The notes: a model not told the origin generated them from the sequence alone. A stretch of 64,000 nt of DNA from Nitrospirota bacterium (GCA_016214845.1 JACRMS010000033.1:62001-126000); one strand, 5' to 3'. Counted from the first letter of the stretch, positions 17,010-26,746 are shown. Numbers and translations are program-made.

Positions 17010-18650
17010 ATGAAGCGATTTTTAAATAATTTAAAATTATCAAAGAAATTATTGGTGGCCCCGCTGGTGGTGATAATCTTCATGTTTATTCTTGGCGGGG
17101 TATCATACGTCAGTCTCATCATACAGAAATCCGCCACTGAAGATATTTTCAATCACAATTTCAAGAATTATCAAACTACGGCCACTGTCGGCAAAGACCT
17201 TGCCTCAGTTCACGCTAATGTTTACAAAGCAATAAGTTGGGCCAACGCAAATTATGATGCGAAAAAAATTGAGCAACTCGGGAAGGAACAGCTCTCCGCA
17301 TTGGACCGTTCAGTGGAAGCGATAGCAACTGCGCTTAAAAAGAAAGATAATATCAAGGAAGAAGCGGACCTTTTACAGTCTGTATCCAATAGTCTTGCTG
17401 AATACAAAAAAGCCGCGTATTCGGCAATTGATCTTTCCGGTTCAGATCTGAACATGGCAACAATGTACATGAATACTGCAGACAATAAATTTCAGATACT
17501 TTATAAAAACCTCCATGAGCTCCTGGAGCTTCAGAATAAACTGAGCCAGGACAGATATGACTTTTCCTTAAAGAGTTTTCACTCCGCTTTAATAATATTT
17601 ATTATTATGGTTGCTCTCGCAATAGGGGTATCTTTGCTTGTAAGCATAGCAATTTCAAATCTCGTCACTGCGCCAATTGAGAAAACAATTATCGTGACCG
17701 AAAAAATTGCAGAAGGTGATCTGACCCAGAAGATTGATCTTTATTCCAATGATGAGATAGGCAAGCTGGTATCAGCGATAAGGACCATGGGAGAAAGACT
17801 CAAGTCAGTGCTTTCTGAAACAAAATCAACAGCAGACAATGTCGCATCTGCCGGACAGGAACTGAGCGCCAGTTCAGAACAGATGTCTCAGGGTGTCGCA
17901 GACCAATCCGGGAAGGCGTCGCAGATAGCTTCAGCTTCGGAAAAGATGTCACAAACGATTGTGAACGTCGCAGCCAACTCTTCGACCATGGCCGCTTCGG
18001 CAATTGAAACAGCCAAGGTCGCAAAACAGGGTAAAGAAATCGTCAGCAAATCAGTTGATGAGGTCAAGGCTATTGCAACCACAGTTAACAAGTCAGCCCA
18101 GCTTATGTCGTCGCTTGGTGAACGCTCACGGCAAATAGGAAACATAGTCAAAGTAATTAAGGACATATCGGACCAGACAAACCTGCTGGCTTTGAACGCG
18201 GCCATTGAAGCGGCGAGGGCTGGTGAGCAGGGCAGAGGTTTTGCCGTCGTTGCAGATGAGGTAAGAAAACTTGCGGAAAGAACAACGACTGCAACGTCCG
18301 AGATAGGCGCAATGATCGGTTCGATCCAGCAGGAAGTTGAAGAAGCAATTGATAATATGAATGAAGGCACAAAAAGGGTTGAGATAGGAGTTGAATTTGC
18401 TTCCAAGGCAGGTGATGCCCTGCACATTATTGTAAACAGCGTAGAAGATCTTCAGTCCATTGTTCAGCAAATTGCCTCTTCAACAGAAGAAATGTCAACG
18501 GTGTCTGAGCAGATAAGCGGTGACATCGGGATGATAGCCAGTGTTACCGAGGATACTTCCGCGAGTTCAGAACATATAGCGCAGTCAGCTTCTAATTTGG
18601 CAAAGCTCTCATCAGATTTGCAGAGTCTTGTGGGGCAGTTCAAGCTGTAA
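17010..18650 (+). CDS. Methyl-accepting chemotaxis protein with 4-helix-bundle sensor
   Basis: 546 residues. Membrane helix 1 (about 14-36), a ~150-residue helical periplasmic domain of the 4HB type, membrane helix 2 (about 195-217, [19 protein letters not shown]), HAMP domain ([12 protein letters not shown]) and a long cytoplasmic signalling coiled coil with the conserved hairpin tip [41 protein letters not shown] in spirit (only its parts are quoted here: [31 protein letters not shown]). It relays ligand binding to CheA/CheW. No che genes are in the window. It ends 11 bases from the convergent htrA gene. Confidence 0.93.
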   Translation: MKRFLNNLKLSKKLLVAPLVVIIFMFILGGVSYVSLIIQKSATEDIFNHNFKNYQTTATVGKDLASVHANVYKAISWANANYDAKKIEQLGKEQLSALDRSVEAIATALKKKDNIKEEADLLQSVSNSLAEYKKAAYSAIDLSGSDLNMATMYMNTADNKFQILYKNLHELLELQNKLSQDRYDFSLKSFHSALIIFIIMVALAIGVSLLVSIAISNLVTAPIEKTIIVTEKIAEGDLTQKIDLYSNDEIGKLVSAIRTMGERLKSVLSETKSTADNVASAGQELSASSEQMSQGVADQSGKASQIASASEKMSQTIVNVAANSSTMAASAIETAKVAKQGKEIVSKSVDEVKAIATTVNKSAQLMSSLGERSRQIGNIVKVIKDISDQTNLLALNAAIEAARAGEQGRGFAVVADEVRKLAERTTTATSEIGAMIGSIQQEVEEAIDNMNEGTKRVEIGVEFASKAGDALHIIVNSVEDLQSIVQQIASSTEEMSTVSEQISGDIGMIASVTEDTSASSEHIAQSASNLAKLSSDLQSLVGQFKL

Positions 18651-18661
18651 ATAATTAGCGC

Positions 18662-19786
18662 CTACCCGGTGTCTTCAAGTCTCACTCTCACTTTAATTTT
18701 ACTGTCATCACGCAACACTCCCAAAGTCACTTCGTCTCCTATGCGGTACTTTTCAAGTTCATTTCTCAGATCATCAAAAGACGACACACGTTTATCATTT
18801 ACTGTTTCAATGATGTCGCCGAGTATGATTTCGTCTCCAATCTTTTTTGTTCCTCTCAAACCGGCTTTTTCCGCTGTGCTGCCCGGCTGGATATTGATTA
18901 ACAGGACGCCTTTGATCCCCATCCTTCTGGTGATGCTCACATTAGCGACAGATACGCCTATGCCGGGACGGCTCACCCTTCCGTGCCTGATAAGCTCCGG
19001 GACAATGCGGTTGACTATGTCCACGGGAATAGCGAAACCGATCCCCGCGCTTGCGCCCGAAGGGCTGTATATCGCAGAGTTCACGCCTATGAGCCTTCCA
19101 GCGCTGTCCAAAAGAGGGCCGCCTGAATTGCCCGGGTTAATAGCAGCGTCAGTCTGGACGACCCCCTGAATGGCCCTGCCGGTGGCAGATTTCATCTCGC
19201 GGTTAAGCGCGCTGACAATGCCGGTGGTCATTGTCTGGTCGAATCCGAAGGGATTGCCGATAGCAAAAACCTTCTGCCCTACTTTGAGGCCCTTTGATTC
19301 ACCAACCGTGATCGGCCTTAATTTTTCCGCAGGAGCGGAAATTCTCAGGACAGCAATGTCCTTGTCAGGGGCCGCTCCGACAACAACCCCCTTCCAGGTG
19401 GAATGGTCTGCAAGGGTCACCTCTACACGGCCGGCGTCTTCAATGACATGGTAATTTGTGACGATCATGCCGTTGTTGTCCCAGATAAATCCTGAGCCTG
19501 TCCCCTGCGGGACCTCATAAACATCCATGCTGAAAAGACTTCGCCGAAGCTCGATGCTTGTAATGTAGACCACTGACGCGGAGGTGGATTCAAACAGTTC
19601 AATGTTGTTTTTCTCATCTGCCGCAAGGTCGCCTCTCGCGGTAACAGGACGCGGTTTCGCATGAGGATCATAAAGCGTCCCGGGGCGGGACAAATACCAC
19701 CAGATGCCTGCAAGTATCAGGATAAGCAGCAGCCACGGCAGAAAGTTCCTGCGGTTTTCGCGACGATCATGGTTGTACTGGTCCAT
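18662..19786 (-). CDS. HtrA/DegP-family serine protease with one PDZ domain
   Basis: 374 residues. An N-terminal membrane anchor (FLPWLLLILILAGIWWYL, about 17-34) positions a trypsin-like domain in the periplasm. The catalytic triad is visible: His in TNYHVIED, Asp in DKDIAVLRI, Ser in NPGNSGGPL. One PDZ domain follows (about 275-370: GVLLINIQPGSTAEKAGL, LGDIIETVNDKRVSSFDDL). This DegS/HhoB-like single-PDZ layout fits a regulatory or quality-control protease that senses misfolded envelope proteins. The gene stands alone between two convergent or divergent neighbours. Confidence 0.92.
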   Translation of the reverse strand: MDQYNHDRRENRRNFLPWLLLILILAGIWWYLSRPGTLYDPHAKPRPVTARGDLAADEKNNIELFESTSASVVYITSIELRRSLFSMDVYEVPQGTGSGFIWDNNGMIVTNYHVIEDAGRVEVTLADHSTWKGVVVGAAPDKDIAVLRISAPAEKLRPITVGESKGLKVGQKVFAIGNPFGFDQTMTTGIVSALNREMKSATGRAIQGVVQTDAAINPGNSGGPLLDSAGRLIGVNSAIYSPSGASAGIGFAIPVDIVNRIVPELIRHGRVSRPGIGVSVANVSITRRMGIKGVLLINIQPGSTAEKAGLRGTKKIGDEIILGDIIETVNDKRVSSFDDLRNELEKYRIGDEVTLGVLRDDSKIKVRVRLEDTG

Positions 19787-19956
19787 TATTAAAATATATT
19801 ATGACATTTTGTCCCCGATTGCAAAAAAACGAAGACCTGATATACTTCGCTTTAAGGATTTCTACGGGGGCTTTACTTCAATATTTATCAAAGATGAATG
19901 ACAAATACAAGACAAAAGAACAGTTCGTAAAAGACTATGGAGGTCTCACTTAACAA

Positions 19957-22329
19957 ATGACAAAAGTGCTTATTGTTGAGGATGAGGCAATAGTCGCGGA
20001 AGACCTGAAGGGCACGCTTAACGAGCTCGGCTATGATGTCCCCGCGATCTCGCAAACCGCTGAAGAAGCTGTCAAGGCTGCTGGAGAGATACGCCCGGAT
20101 ATCATTCTGATGGATATCGTACTCAAAGGTAATCTTGACGGGATCAAAACGGCAGAACAAATAATGACAAGCTTCGACATACCGGTGATCTATCTTACAG
20201 CTCATGCAGACGGAAAAACATTTGAACGCGCAAAGGCGACCTCGCCTTTCGGCTATATCGTAAAGCCCTTTGAAACACCTGACCTTCAGCGTGTACTCGA
20301 GATGGCGCTTAATAAACATGCCCTGGAATCCAGGGTCAGGGAAAGCGAAGAAAAATTCCGGTCTTTGTTTAACCAGGCTTCCGACAGCATTTTCCTCATG
20401 TCGTCAACGGACAGGGGGTTAATCATCGAAGACGCCAACGAAGCCGCCTGCACTATGCATGGTTATACCAGAGAAGAGTTAATCGGAAAGCCTATATCAG
20501 TTCTGGATGAGCCTGAAACCGGCAGACATATACCGGAAAGAACAAAAACATTGTTAGCAGGAAGGCCATTGCATTTTGAAGGAAGACATGTCAGGAAGGA
20601 CGGCTCAGTCTTTCCTGCAGAAATATCGGCCCAGCTTATTCATATCGGTGGAAAGCCCTATATCCTTGCAATTGACAGGGATATCACCGTACGTAAAAAA
20701 GCGGAAGAGAAGCTGAAACAGATAAGCGCCTATAACCGCAGCCTGATTGAGGCGAGCCTTGATCCTTTCGTCACTATCGCTGCCGACGGTAAAATCACTG
20801 ATGTGAACATTGCCACGGAAAAGGTTACGGGCTATTCGAGAAAAGAACTTATCGGAACTGATTTTTCAGACTATTTCACAGAACCCGAAAACGCGAGGGC
20901 AGGCTATCAGCACGTCTTCAGAGAAGGCATGGTCCACGATTATGCGCTGGAGATCAGACATCGGGAAGGGCATATAACACCTGTTATCTACAATGCATCG
21001 GTTTACACTAATGAGGAGGGTGAAGTCATCGGTGTATTTGCTGCAGCCCGCGATATTACCGAACGCAAGAGAGCTGAGGAGGATTTACAAAATGCAATAA
21101 AAGCCCTTGCTGACGAAAAAGCGAAACTGGACGCGATCATTGCCGCCATCGGTGACGGCATCAGTATTCAGGACACGAATTTTAAGGTGTTATATCAAAA
21201 CCAGCTACACATAAATATGTTGGGGTATAAGGTTGGAGAATACTGTTACAAGGCATATCAGAATAGAGACGCAGTCTGTGAAAGATGCCACCTGGCAATG
21301 TGTTTTCAGGATGGTAAAGTCCACAGGCTGAAACAGTCGAGGACTACAGACGGTGAGACATTTTACTACGAAATTATAGCATCTCCTGTAAGAGATTCAT
21401 TCGGCAAAATCATTGCCGGGATAGAAGCCGTCAGAGATATTACCGATAGTAAACGCCTGGAAGACGCGCTTCATCGGTCCCATCAGGCCTTGATCAATGT
21501 TCTGGACGGCATAGAGGCCATTGTTTATGTCGCAGATATGAAAACATATGAATTACTGTATTTGAACAAATATGCGAAAAGTATTTTCGGCGATGCCGTA
21601 GGGAAAATCTGCTGGCAGGCGCTTCAATCCGGACAGGCCGGACTGTGCGGCTTCTGCACCAATGACAAACTGCTCGACGGCTGCGGCAAACCTGTCGGCG
21701 TTTATCATTGGGAATTTCAAAACACTGCAAATGGCAGATGGTACGATATTCGCGACAGGGCCATCGAATGGATAGACGGAAACATTGTAAGGCTTGAGAT
21801 CGCAACCGACATTTCCAGTCTTAAGGAAGCGGAAGAAGCGCTCCGCTCCATGTCGTTTGTCGACGACCTGACAGGCCTGCATAACCGCCGAGGTTTCCTG
21901 ACCCTTGCTTACCAGCAACTGAAAACAGCCCGCCGTGACAAAAAAATTATGATGCTGATTTTCGCCGACATCGATAATATGAAATCGATTAACGACACTC
22001 TCGGTCATATTACAGGGGATCAGGCTTTAAGAGATGCCTCGGCAGTCCTGAAAAAGACCTTTAGAGAGTCGGACATTATCGCCCGGATAGGCGGGGATGA
22101 ATTTGTGGTCCTTGCAATGGAAACACCAGATGCAAATCCCGCATCGCTCACAAAACGTTTACAGGCCCACCTCGATGAATATAACGCCCCGGAAGGGAAA
22201 ACGTTCAACCTGTCATTGAGCATCGGGATTACATACTATGACCCTGAGAATCCCTCCACTGTTGACGAGTTGCTTTATAAGGCTGATACCCTGATGTACA
22301 TCAACAAGAAAGAAAAGAAGAAAGTATAA
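19957..22329 (+). CDS. Receiver-multi-PAS-GGDEF diguanylate cyclase
   Basis: 790 residues. A receiver domain (1-120; acceptor Asp in ILMDIVLKG, Lys in IVKPFE) is followed by about four PAS domains, two of which carry Cys-rich ligand motifs: YCYKAYQNRDAVCERC and a later ICWQALQSG..LCGFC. A GGDEF domain closes the protein (about 640-785) with an intact GGDEF active site and an RESD inhibitory I-site exactly five residues before it, so it should make c-di-GMP and be product-inhibited. No EAL domain. The Cys motifs suggest metal or redox sensing. The PilZ protein at 4071 is one possible target of its product. Confidence 0.9.
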   Translation: MTKVLIVEDEAIVAEDLKGTLNELGYDVPAISQTAEEAVKAAGEIRPDIILMDIVLKGNLDGIKTAEQIMTSFDIPVIYLTAHADGKTFERAKATSPFGYIVKPFETPDLQRVLEMALNKHALESRVRESEEKFRSLFNQASDSIFLMSSTDRGLIIEDANEAACTMHGYTREELIGKPISVLDEPETGRHIPERTKTLLAGRPLHFEGRHVRKDGSVFPAEISAQLIHIGGKPYILAIDRDITVRKKAEEKLKQISAYNRSLIEASLDPFVTIAADGKITDVNIATEKVTGYSRKELIGTDFSDYFTEPENARAGYQHVFREGMVHDYALEIRHREGHITPVIYNASVYTNEEGEVIGVFAAARDITERKRAEEDLQNAIKALADEKAKLDAIIAAIGDGISIQDTNFKVLYQNQLHINMLGYKVGEYCYKAYQNRDAVCERCHLAMCFQDGKVHRLKQSRTTDGETFYYEIIASPVRDSFGKIIAGIEAVRDITDSKRLEDALHRSHQALINVLDGIEAIVYVADMKTYELLYLNKYAKSIFGDAVGKICWQALQSGQAGLCGFCTNDKLLDGCGKPVGVYHWEFQNTANGRWYDIRDRAIEWIDGNIVRLEIATDISSLKEAEEALRSMSFVDDLTGLHNRRGFLTLAYQQLKTARRDKKIMMLIFADIDNMKSINDTLGHITGDQALRDASAVLKKTFRESDIIARIGGDEFVVLAMETPDANPASLTKRLQAHLDEYNAPEGKTFNLSLSIGITYYDPENPSTVDELLYKADTLMYINKKEKKKV

Positions 22330-22362
22330 CGGAACGCATAAATGACTGCTGCTGAATTTCGT

Positions 22363-23613
22363 TTATGAGATATTGCTGTCTTCCCGTGAAAGCGCCCCGG
22401 CTCCTGAATTTAAAGTCTTTCCGTTCTGCCTGTTATTTTGTTTACCAGTTTTAAAAAAAGCTATCTCGCTGGCAAGGAGTTGTTCGCTCTGAGCAAGCTC
22501 AAATGACGTGGCATACATTTCCTGTGCGTGTCCGGTAGTATTTGAAGAGATAGAAGCTATCTCCTCGATGTCCTGATTCACCTGTTCCGCTGTAGCGGAC
22601 ATTTCCATTGTTGACGCCGCGATCTGCTGCAGCATTTCCTGCAGCGTATTTACACTGCCTACAATTTGCTTCAGTGATTCTCCCGCCTTATTTGAAAGAC
22701 CGACCCCCGACTCAACTCTTTGAAGGCTTTCGTCCATCGCGATTCCGGCATTCGTTGTCTGTATCTGGATGGTCTTGATCATCTCTCCGATCTCGCCGGT
22801 AGATTTCGACGTTTTTTCAGAAAGCTTTTTTACCTCATCTGCGACAACCGCAAACCCCCTGCCTACATCTCCTGCCCTTGCAGCTTCAATGGCCGCATTT
22901 AACGCCAGCAGGTTTGTTTGAGCGGCGATATCATTAATTACTTCGACGATCTCGCCGATCTGATTTGAATGTTCGCCGAGTGATTTGATAAATCCGGCAA
23001 GCTCCGACATCGCAGTTTTTATCCTCAAAACCTCTTCGACAGAGGCGTTGACCACTCCCCCGCCTTCCTGGGCGAGTTTTAAAGTTTCATTTGCCGCTGT
23101 TGAAATGTTGGACGTATTTTTGGCAACGTCTGCAACAGCCTCGGCCATTTCATGAGAGGCGGCCGCTACCTGCGCCGACTTGTCTGCCTGGGCGATCATC
23201 TTTTCGGAAATCGTATCGGTAACAACATTCAAATGCTGATTTGCCGAGGCGACCTTGTCACCTGCTTCCTTAACTTTGCTGACGACGTTATGGACCTTCT
23301 CTATAAAGACATTCATCCACTTCATAAGCTCGCCGACGTCCCCCTTCCAATCTCCCTCTAATCTTTTGGTAAGGTCCCCTTCTCCTTCAGCAATGTCCCT
23401 CATCTCATAAGCAATACTGAACAGTTCGTTTTTCTTTTTATAGTAAAAATACATCCAGACCAAAAAAGTGATAAGTGTTAATATCCAGAGTCCGGCCAGG
23501 ATAAATTCTTTTCCCTGAATATTGCTGTTTTCAAATAAAACTATTCCTGTTATTGCAGCAATAACAATGATCGCAATGATTAAAAATTTATGTCTCTTGA
23601 TATGCAATTTCAA
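22363..23613 (-). CDS. Methyl-accepting chemotaxis protein with minimal periplasmic part
   Basis: 416 residues. Two closely spaced membrane helices (about 11-29 and 37-56) leave only a few periplasmic residues, so the signal is probably cytoplasmic or membrane-derived. A HAMP-like stretch ([19 protein letters not shown]) precedes the signalling coiled coil with the conserved tip ([31 protein letters not shown]). The start is a TTG at 23611-23613 with GGAGAAAAG upstream; no ATG is in a better position. It is convergent with the GGDEF gene. No adaptor or kinase genes are nearby. Confidence 0.9.
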   Translation of the reverse strand: MKLHIKRHKFLIIAIIVIAAITGIVLFENSNIQGKEFILAGLWILTLITFLVWMYFYYKKKNELFSIAYEMRDIAEGEGDLTKRLEGDWKGDVGELMKWMNVFIEKVHNVVSKVKEAGDKVASANQHLNVVTDTISEKMIAQADKSAQVAAASHEMAEAVADVAKNTSNISTAANETLKLAQEGGGVVNASVEEVLRIKTAMSELAGFIKSLGEHSNQIGEIVEVINDIAAQTNLLALNAAIEAARAGDVGRGFAVVADEVKKLSEKTSKSTGEIGEMIKTIQIQTTNAGIAMDESLQRVESGVGLSNKAGESLKQIVGSVNTLQEMLQQIAASTMEMSATAEQVNQDIEEIASISSNTTGHAQEMYATSFELAQSEQLLASEIAFFKTGKQNNRQNGKTLNSGAGALSREDSNIS

Positions 23614-23826
23614 TTGTGAACTCTTTTCTCCTGAAGTTGCTTACATATTACCCATTATCGGCATTTTCAAATCAAATCTTAAGCTATACTCTTAGGGTTC
23701 TTCCCGACCTCCTGATACAGGTCGCCCTGATATGTTTTTGTTGCTGCGCTTAAGCAAAAAATTCAATCATATTTCTCTGTTAAGCTGAGCTGTAAATTGC
23801 AGGGATATATCCGGGGAAGACGGAAT

Positions 23827-25521
23827 TTATGTTTCGGCCTTACTGATTTCAGCAGGTTTTAATACCAATATCCTTATCGCTTCAAATATCAGCAATAGAC
23901 TCAGAGAAAACAGGATGATCCCGAAGATGGCGGAGATCAGCGCATCCGGCTTAAGCTCTAAAACTTGTGACGGGGCAGACAATAATTTCAGAGAGGGCAC
24001 GATTAATAAAGCCAGTGACCATAACGTCATTGTCAGCATGAACAGCATTGGAACTATTGCATACATCGCGTTCTTGCCGTTCTTGATCAACCAAACTGAT
24101 ATTGACAGCAGAACAAGGCTTGCAAGCAGTTGGTTGCTTGTTCCAAAAATAGGCCATGCTACCAGATATCCTTTTTCTTTTGTAAGCATAAGAAACGCAA
24201 ACGGCACAAGCAGGGTGATCAATGCGGCAAAAAGACTTCCCGTTTTTGACTGCCAGCCTGTCAGCTCCTGAAAAATATACCTTGCAAGTCTTGTTGTAAC
24301 ATCAAGAGTGTCATATACAAAGGTTGAAAATGCGAGCAGCGCAAATGGGAATGCAATATTAAAACCAACACCCACCAGCCCCAGATAACCGGCAAGGCCG
24401 TTGGCATAAATAAGATTCGGATCACTGCCAAGGCTTTGTGAGCCCTTCGGTATCATCATGAGCGTTGCAAGCGCAAGCACGCCGACCAGGCCTTCAAGGA
24501 GCATGGCCCCGTAGCCGACAATACGCGCGTCGGTTTCTTTCATGAGCTGCTTTGATGTGGTGCCTGAACTTACTATTCCATGAAAGCCTGAACATGCGCC
24601 GCAGGCGACCGTGATAAATAAGACAGGGAAGATTAATTTTCCGTTCGCCAGACTTTTCATTCCGTCGATATTGAATGCGGGGTACTCAATACTGAAACCG
24701 CCGAACAATGCGCCGGACAATCCGATTATAATTGTCATATACAAAAGCCATCCGCCAAGATATCCGCGCGGCTGAAGCAGCAGCCAGACCGGTATCACGG
24801 ACGCGCCAAAACAGTACATCAATAAAACGATATCCCATTGCTTTACTGTAATGCCTGACAGAAGAGAGATCACCGGCTGGGGCAGTCTCGGCCCGATCCA
24901 TATAACAAGAAAAACCAGCGGCAGGAATATCACTGTAGCAAGCGAAAGCCTTATCCTGAACTTGTACAGAAGGACACCCATCATTGCTCCAAGCAGGAGA
25001 TAAAGTATGGAAGACGCTGCCACGCCGGGGCCGTAAGCCGTGTCTGCCGTCACTGTTTTGAAGGTCTGGGCGGTAATGTCTGTAAAGGCTATGATGACAT
25101 ATATCAGGGCAAGCCAGATGAAGATAAGAAAGAGGATATATGAAGTGCGGGACATATGCTCTTTTACGATCTCGCCGATTGACGCGGCCTTATGTCTGAT
25201 CGACGCTGACAGGCTTGTTAAATCATGCACCCCGCCTATGAAGATAGAACCGATTATTATCCACAACAGAGCTGGCAGCCACCCGAACCAGATGCCTGCC
25301 AGGATAGGCCCCACAATCGGACCTGCTGCCGCGATTGCGGAAAAGTGCTGCCCCAAAAGCAAAGAGGCTTTTGCGGGGACAAAATCCACCCCATCATTTA
25401 CCTGGCAGGCCGGGGTCTGGCGTGAATCATCCAGGTCCATCTGTTTCGACAGGTAGCTGCCGTAAAACAGATACCCGGCAATAAATATAATTATGGAGAA
25501 GACAACTACAAGGCTGATCAT
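23827..25521 (-). CDS. cstA: Carbon starvation protein CstA family (peptide/pyruvate transporter)
   Basis: 564 residues with about sixteen membrane segments. Family hallmarks: DGVDFVPAKASLLLGQHFSAIAAAGPIVGP in parts (VPAKASLLLGQHF, AAAGPIVGPILAG), GACSGFHGIVSSGTTSKQL and FGTSNQLLASLVL. CstA proteins import peptides or pyruvate, often under carbon limitation. At 564 residues it is the shorter form, close to BtsT-like relatives in other phyla rather than the 700-residue enterobacterial form. It stands alone; a repeat-rich 450-base region separates it from the divergent microprotein gene. Confidence 0.92.
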   Translation of the reverse strand: MISLVVVFSIIIFIAGYLFYGSYLSKQMDLDDSRQTPACQVNDGVDFVPAKASLLLGQHFSAIAAAGPIVGPILAGIWFGWLPALLWIIIGSIFIGGVHDLTSLSASIRHKAASIGEIVKEHMSRTSYILFLIFIWLALIYVIIAFTDITAQTFKTVTADTAYGPGVAASSILYLLLGAMMGVLLYKFRIRLSLATVIFLPLVFLVIWIGPRLPQPVISLLSGITVKQWDIVLLMYCFGASVIPVWLLLQPRGYLGGWLLYMTIIIGLSGALFGGFSIEYPAFNIDGMKSLANGKLIFPVLFITVACGACSGFHGIVSSGTTSKQLMKETDARIVGYGAMLLEGLVGVLALATLMMIPKGSQSLGSDPNLIYANGLAGYLGLVGVGFNIAFPFALLAFSTFVYDTLDVTTRLARYIFQELTGWQSKTGSLFAALITLLVPFAFLMLTKEKGYLVAWPIFGTSNQLLASLVLLSISVWLIKNGKNAMYAIVPMLFMLTMTLWSLALLIVPSLKLLSAPSQVLELKPDALISAIFGIILFSLSLLLIFEAIRILVLKPAEISKAET

Positions 25522-25560
25522 ATTCTATGTTATATAATTTTTAGTAACTATCTTACAAGG

Positions 25561-25672
25561 TATTTCAGTAGTCAGTATTTCAGTAGTCAGTAGTCAGTAG
25601 TCAGTAGTTTGGAAATCCCTAACTATTGTCTACGGGTCTGCCAACTACTAACTACTAACTGCTAACTACTGT
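25561..25672. repeat. CAGTAGT / ACTACTG inverted simple-repeat element
   Basis: TATTTCAGTAGTCAG occurs twice in tandem, then AGTCAGT units run to TTTGG. After a ~25-base centre the mirror sequence CCAACTACTAACTACTAACTG returns, giving a long imperfect hairpin. The same element in shorter form is the core of the repeat at 41101-41243. The rest of the 25522-25969 gap holds this repeat and the promoter elements listed next. Confidence 0.75.
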
Positions 25673-25844
25673 TTTTAATTGATTCAATTTCGTTGCATAA
25701 TGCAATCATCAGCCTTCTGATGCAACAGCCCGTCTCCCGAAATTAAAAGCACCATCTAACATCTTTGAATTTCAATCTTTTCAGGACCGCAATCAGGAAT
25801 TAAGCATTCTCCCGATTAACTGCCAATTGCAAATTGCAACAAAT

Positions 25845-25870
25845 GGCACACAGAACACCGACTGTGTGCC
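25845..25870. promoter_or_regulatory. Palindromic upstream site for the microprotein promoter
   Basis: GGCACACAG and CTGTGTGCC form a perfect 9-bp dyad with an 8-base centre. Its centre is about 87 bases before the transcription start expected from the sigma-54-like promoter at 25919, the normal place for an NtrC-type activator site. The right arm could alternatively pair with CGCATACTGGCAC at 25914-25926 if the region is transcribed. The function is inferred from position and symmetry only. Confidence 0.5.
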
Positions 25871-25918
25871 AATGCGTATTACTTTATTAATTCAATGAGT
25901 TAAACGGTCCTTCGCATA

Positions 25919-25936
25919 CTGGCACGGATATTGAGA
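25919..25936 (+). promoter_or_regulatory. Sigma-54-like promoter for the microprotein-USP-TauE operon
   Basis: CTGGCACGGATATTGA has the full -24 element TGGCACG and TTG of the -12 element at correct spacing, but the usual GC at -12 reads GA. Expected start near 25945, leaving about 25 bases before the ATG at 25970, with AAAGGAGG in between. One mismatch at a key base lowers confidence. Confidence 0.55.
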
Positions 25937-25969
25937 TAAGAAAGGAAAACAAGTAAAGGAGGTGTACAA

Positions 25970-26143
25970 ATGAAAAGGCTGTTAAGAAAATTAGAAAACA
26001 TCTATGCAGCAGCCGCCTATGCAGAAGAAGGTGAACACGATACGGCAAGGGAAATCATGAGAGATGAAGAGCAAAAAGTTGACCGTATAACACCGACAAA
26101 AAGGCCCCGGAAAGAAATGAGAGCGCCCGGAAGAGAAAGGTAG
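25970..26143 (+). CDS. 57-residue microprotein with the LEDI-TAR motif
   Basis: A short gene with an excellent ribosome binding site (AAAGGAGGTG). The product starts MKRLLRKLENIYAAAAYAEE and continues GEHDTAREIM, then a basic tail ending RAPGRER. The first ~30 residues match the first ~30 residues of the next gene (LEDIMSAAAFAEAGEFETAR) and an internal segment of the USP-like protein at 54528 (LEDIMSAVTFAESGEHETAR). It should form an amphipathic helical hairpin and is too small for a catalytic domain. No family name is known to me. First gene behind a sigma-54-like promoter, 27 bases before the USP-like gene. Confidence 0.75.
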   Translation: MKRLLRKLENIYAAAAYAEEGEHDTAREIMRDEEQKVDRITPTKRPRKEMRAPGRER

Positions 26144-26170
26144 AAATATCTGATGCCTCGAGGAAATAAG

Positions 26171-26650
26171 ATGAAAAAGCTGACCAAAAAACTGGAAGAC
26201 ATCATGTCCGCAGCCGCTTTTGCAGAGGCAGGCGAATTTGAGACAGCAAGGGAGATCATAAAAGGGAAACGCAGGATACTGCTTGCTCTAAGAGGAGATG
26301 AATCGGATGTAAACGCTTTCAGGTACGCGCTCAGCATGTGCAAACGTATAAATGCCGGGCTCGACATCCTGTACGTCTCTGAATCCGCGGCGACTTTATT
26401 GAATAACTTTAAAAACACACTTGAAAAGGAGGGAGTAAATTATGTGATCACTGAAAAAACAGGCTGTGTAAAAAAGGAGATCATTGATTACACAGAGAAG
26501 AGGAAAGATATCCAATTCGTAGTAATTGAATCATCGGAAGTTCTTAATATCGATTGTAAGCAGGACGACGGGACGCTCTCTGATGCGTGGAGGAAATTAA
26601 AATGTCCGCTGGTCCTGGTCTCAAAAGGCGCATCGCCTTCAATGGCGTAA
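26171..26650 (+). CDS. USP-like protein with N-terminal LEDI-TAR motif
   Basis: 159 residues. Residues 1-32 are the helical motif shared with the microprotein. Residues ~36-155 look like a universal stress protein fold: strand RRILLALRG, helix ESDVNAFRYALSMCKRI, strand LDILYVSES, later FVVIES and CPLVLVSKG. The nucleotide-binding Gly pattern of ATP-binding USPs (GxxGxG...GS) is absent, so it is probably a non-ATP-binding member. The ATG at 26171 is chosen over one 18 bases upstream because GAGG lies 7 bases before it. A TauE/SafE exporter gene follows after ~95 bases, so a regulatory role in that system is likely. Confidence 0.72.
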   Translation: MKKLTKKLEDIMSAAAFAEAGEFETAREIIKGKRRILLALRGDESDVNAFRYALSMCKRINAGLDILYVSESAATLLNNFKNTLEKEGVNYVITEKTGCVKKEIIDYTEKRKDIQFVVIESSEVLNIDCKQDDGTLSDAWRKLKCPLVLVSKGASPSMA

Positions 26651-26654
26651 AAAA

Positions 26655-26728
26655 ACAGTGATTAGTGTAAGTAAAAGGCACTGAAGCACGAAACACTGAC
26701 ACTAACAACTGACACTGACACTTAAATT
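26655..26728. repeat. ACTGACACT-rich spacer repeat
   Basis: A low-complexity stretch of repeated CACTGACACT-like units with partial inverted symmetry (AGTGATTAGTG at the left end), placed between the USP-like and TauE genes. A close relative (CTGACACTGACACT) lies in the equivalent position at 55012-55062. Confidence 0.55.
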
Positions 26729-26746
26729 AAAAAGGAGGAAAACAAA

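Noticed and set aside
17888-18427. A 179-codon reverse frame inside the chemoreceptor gene
   Set aside because: Ser/Ala-rich mirror of the coiled-coil region, a common artefact of chemoreceptor genes.
25561-25672. CRISPR-like array from the repeated AGTAGTC units
   Set aside because: Units are only 7-15 bases with no unique spacers, and the second half is the mirror image of the first; it is an inverted simple repeat.
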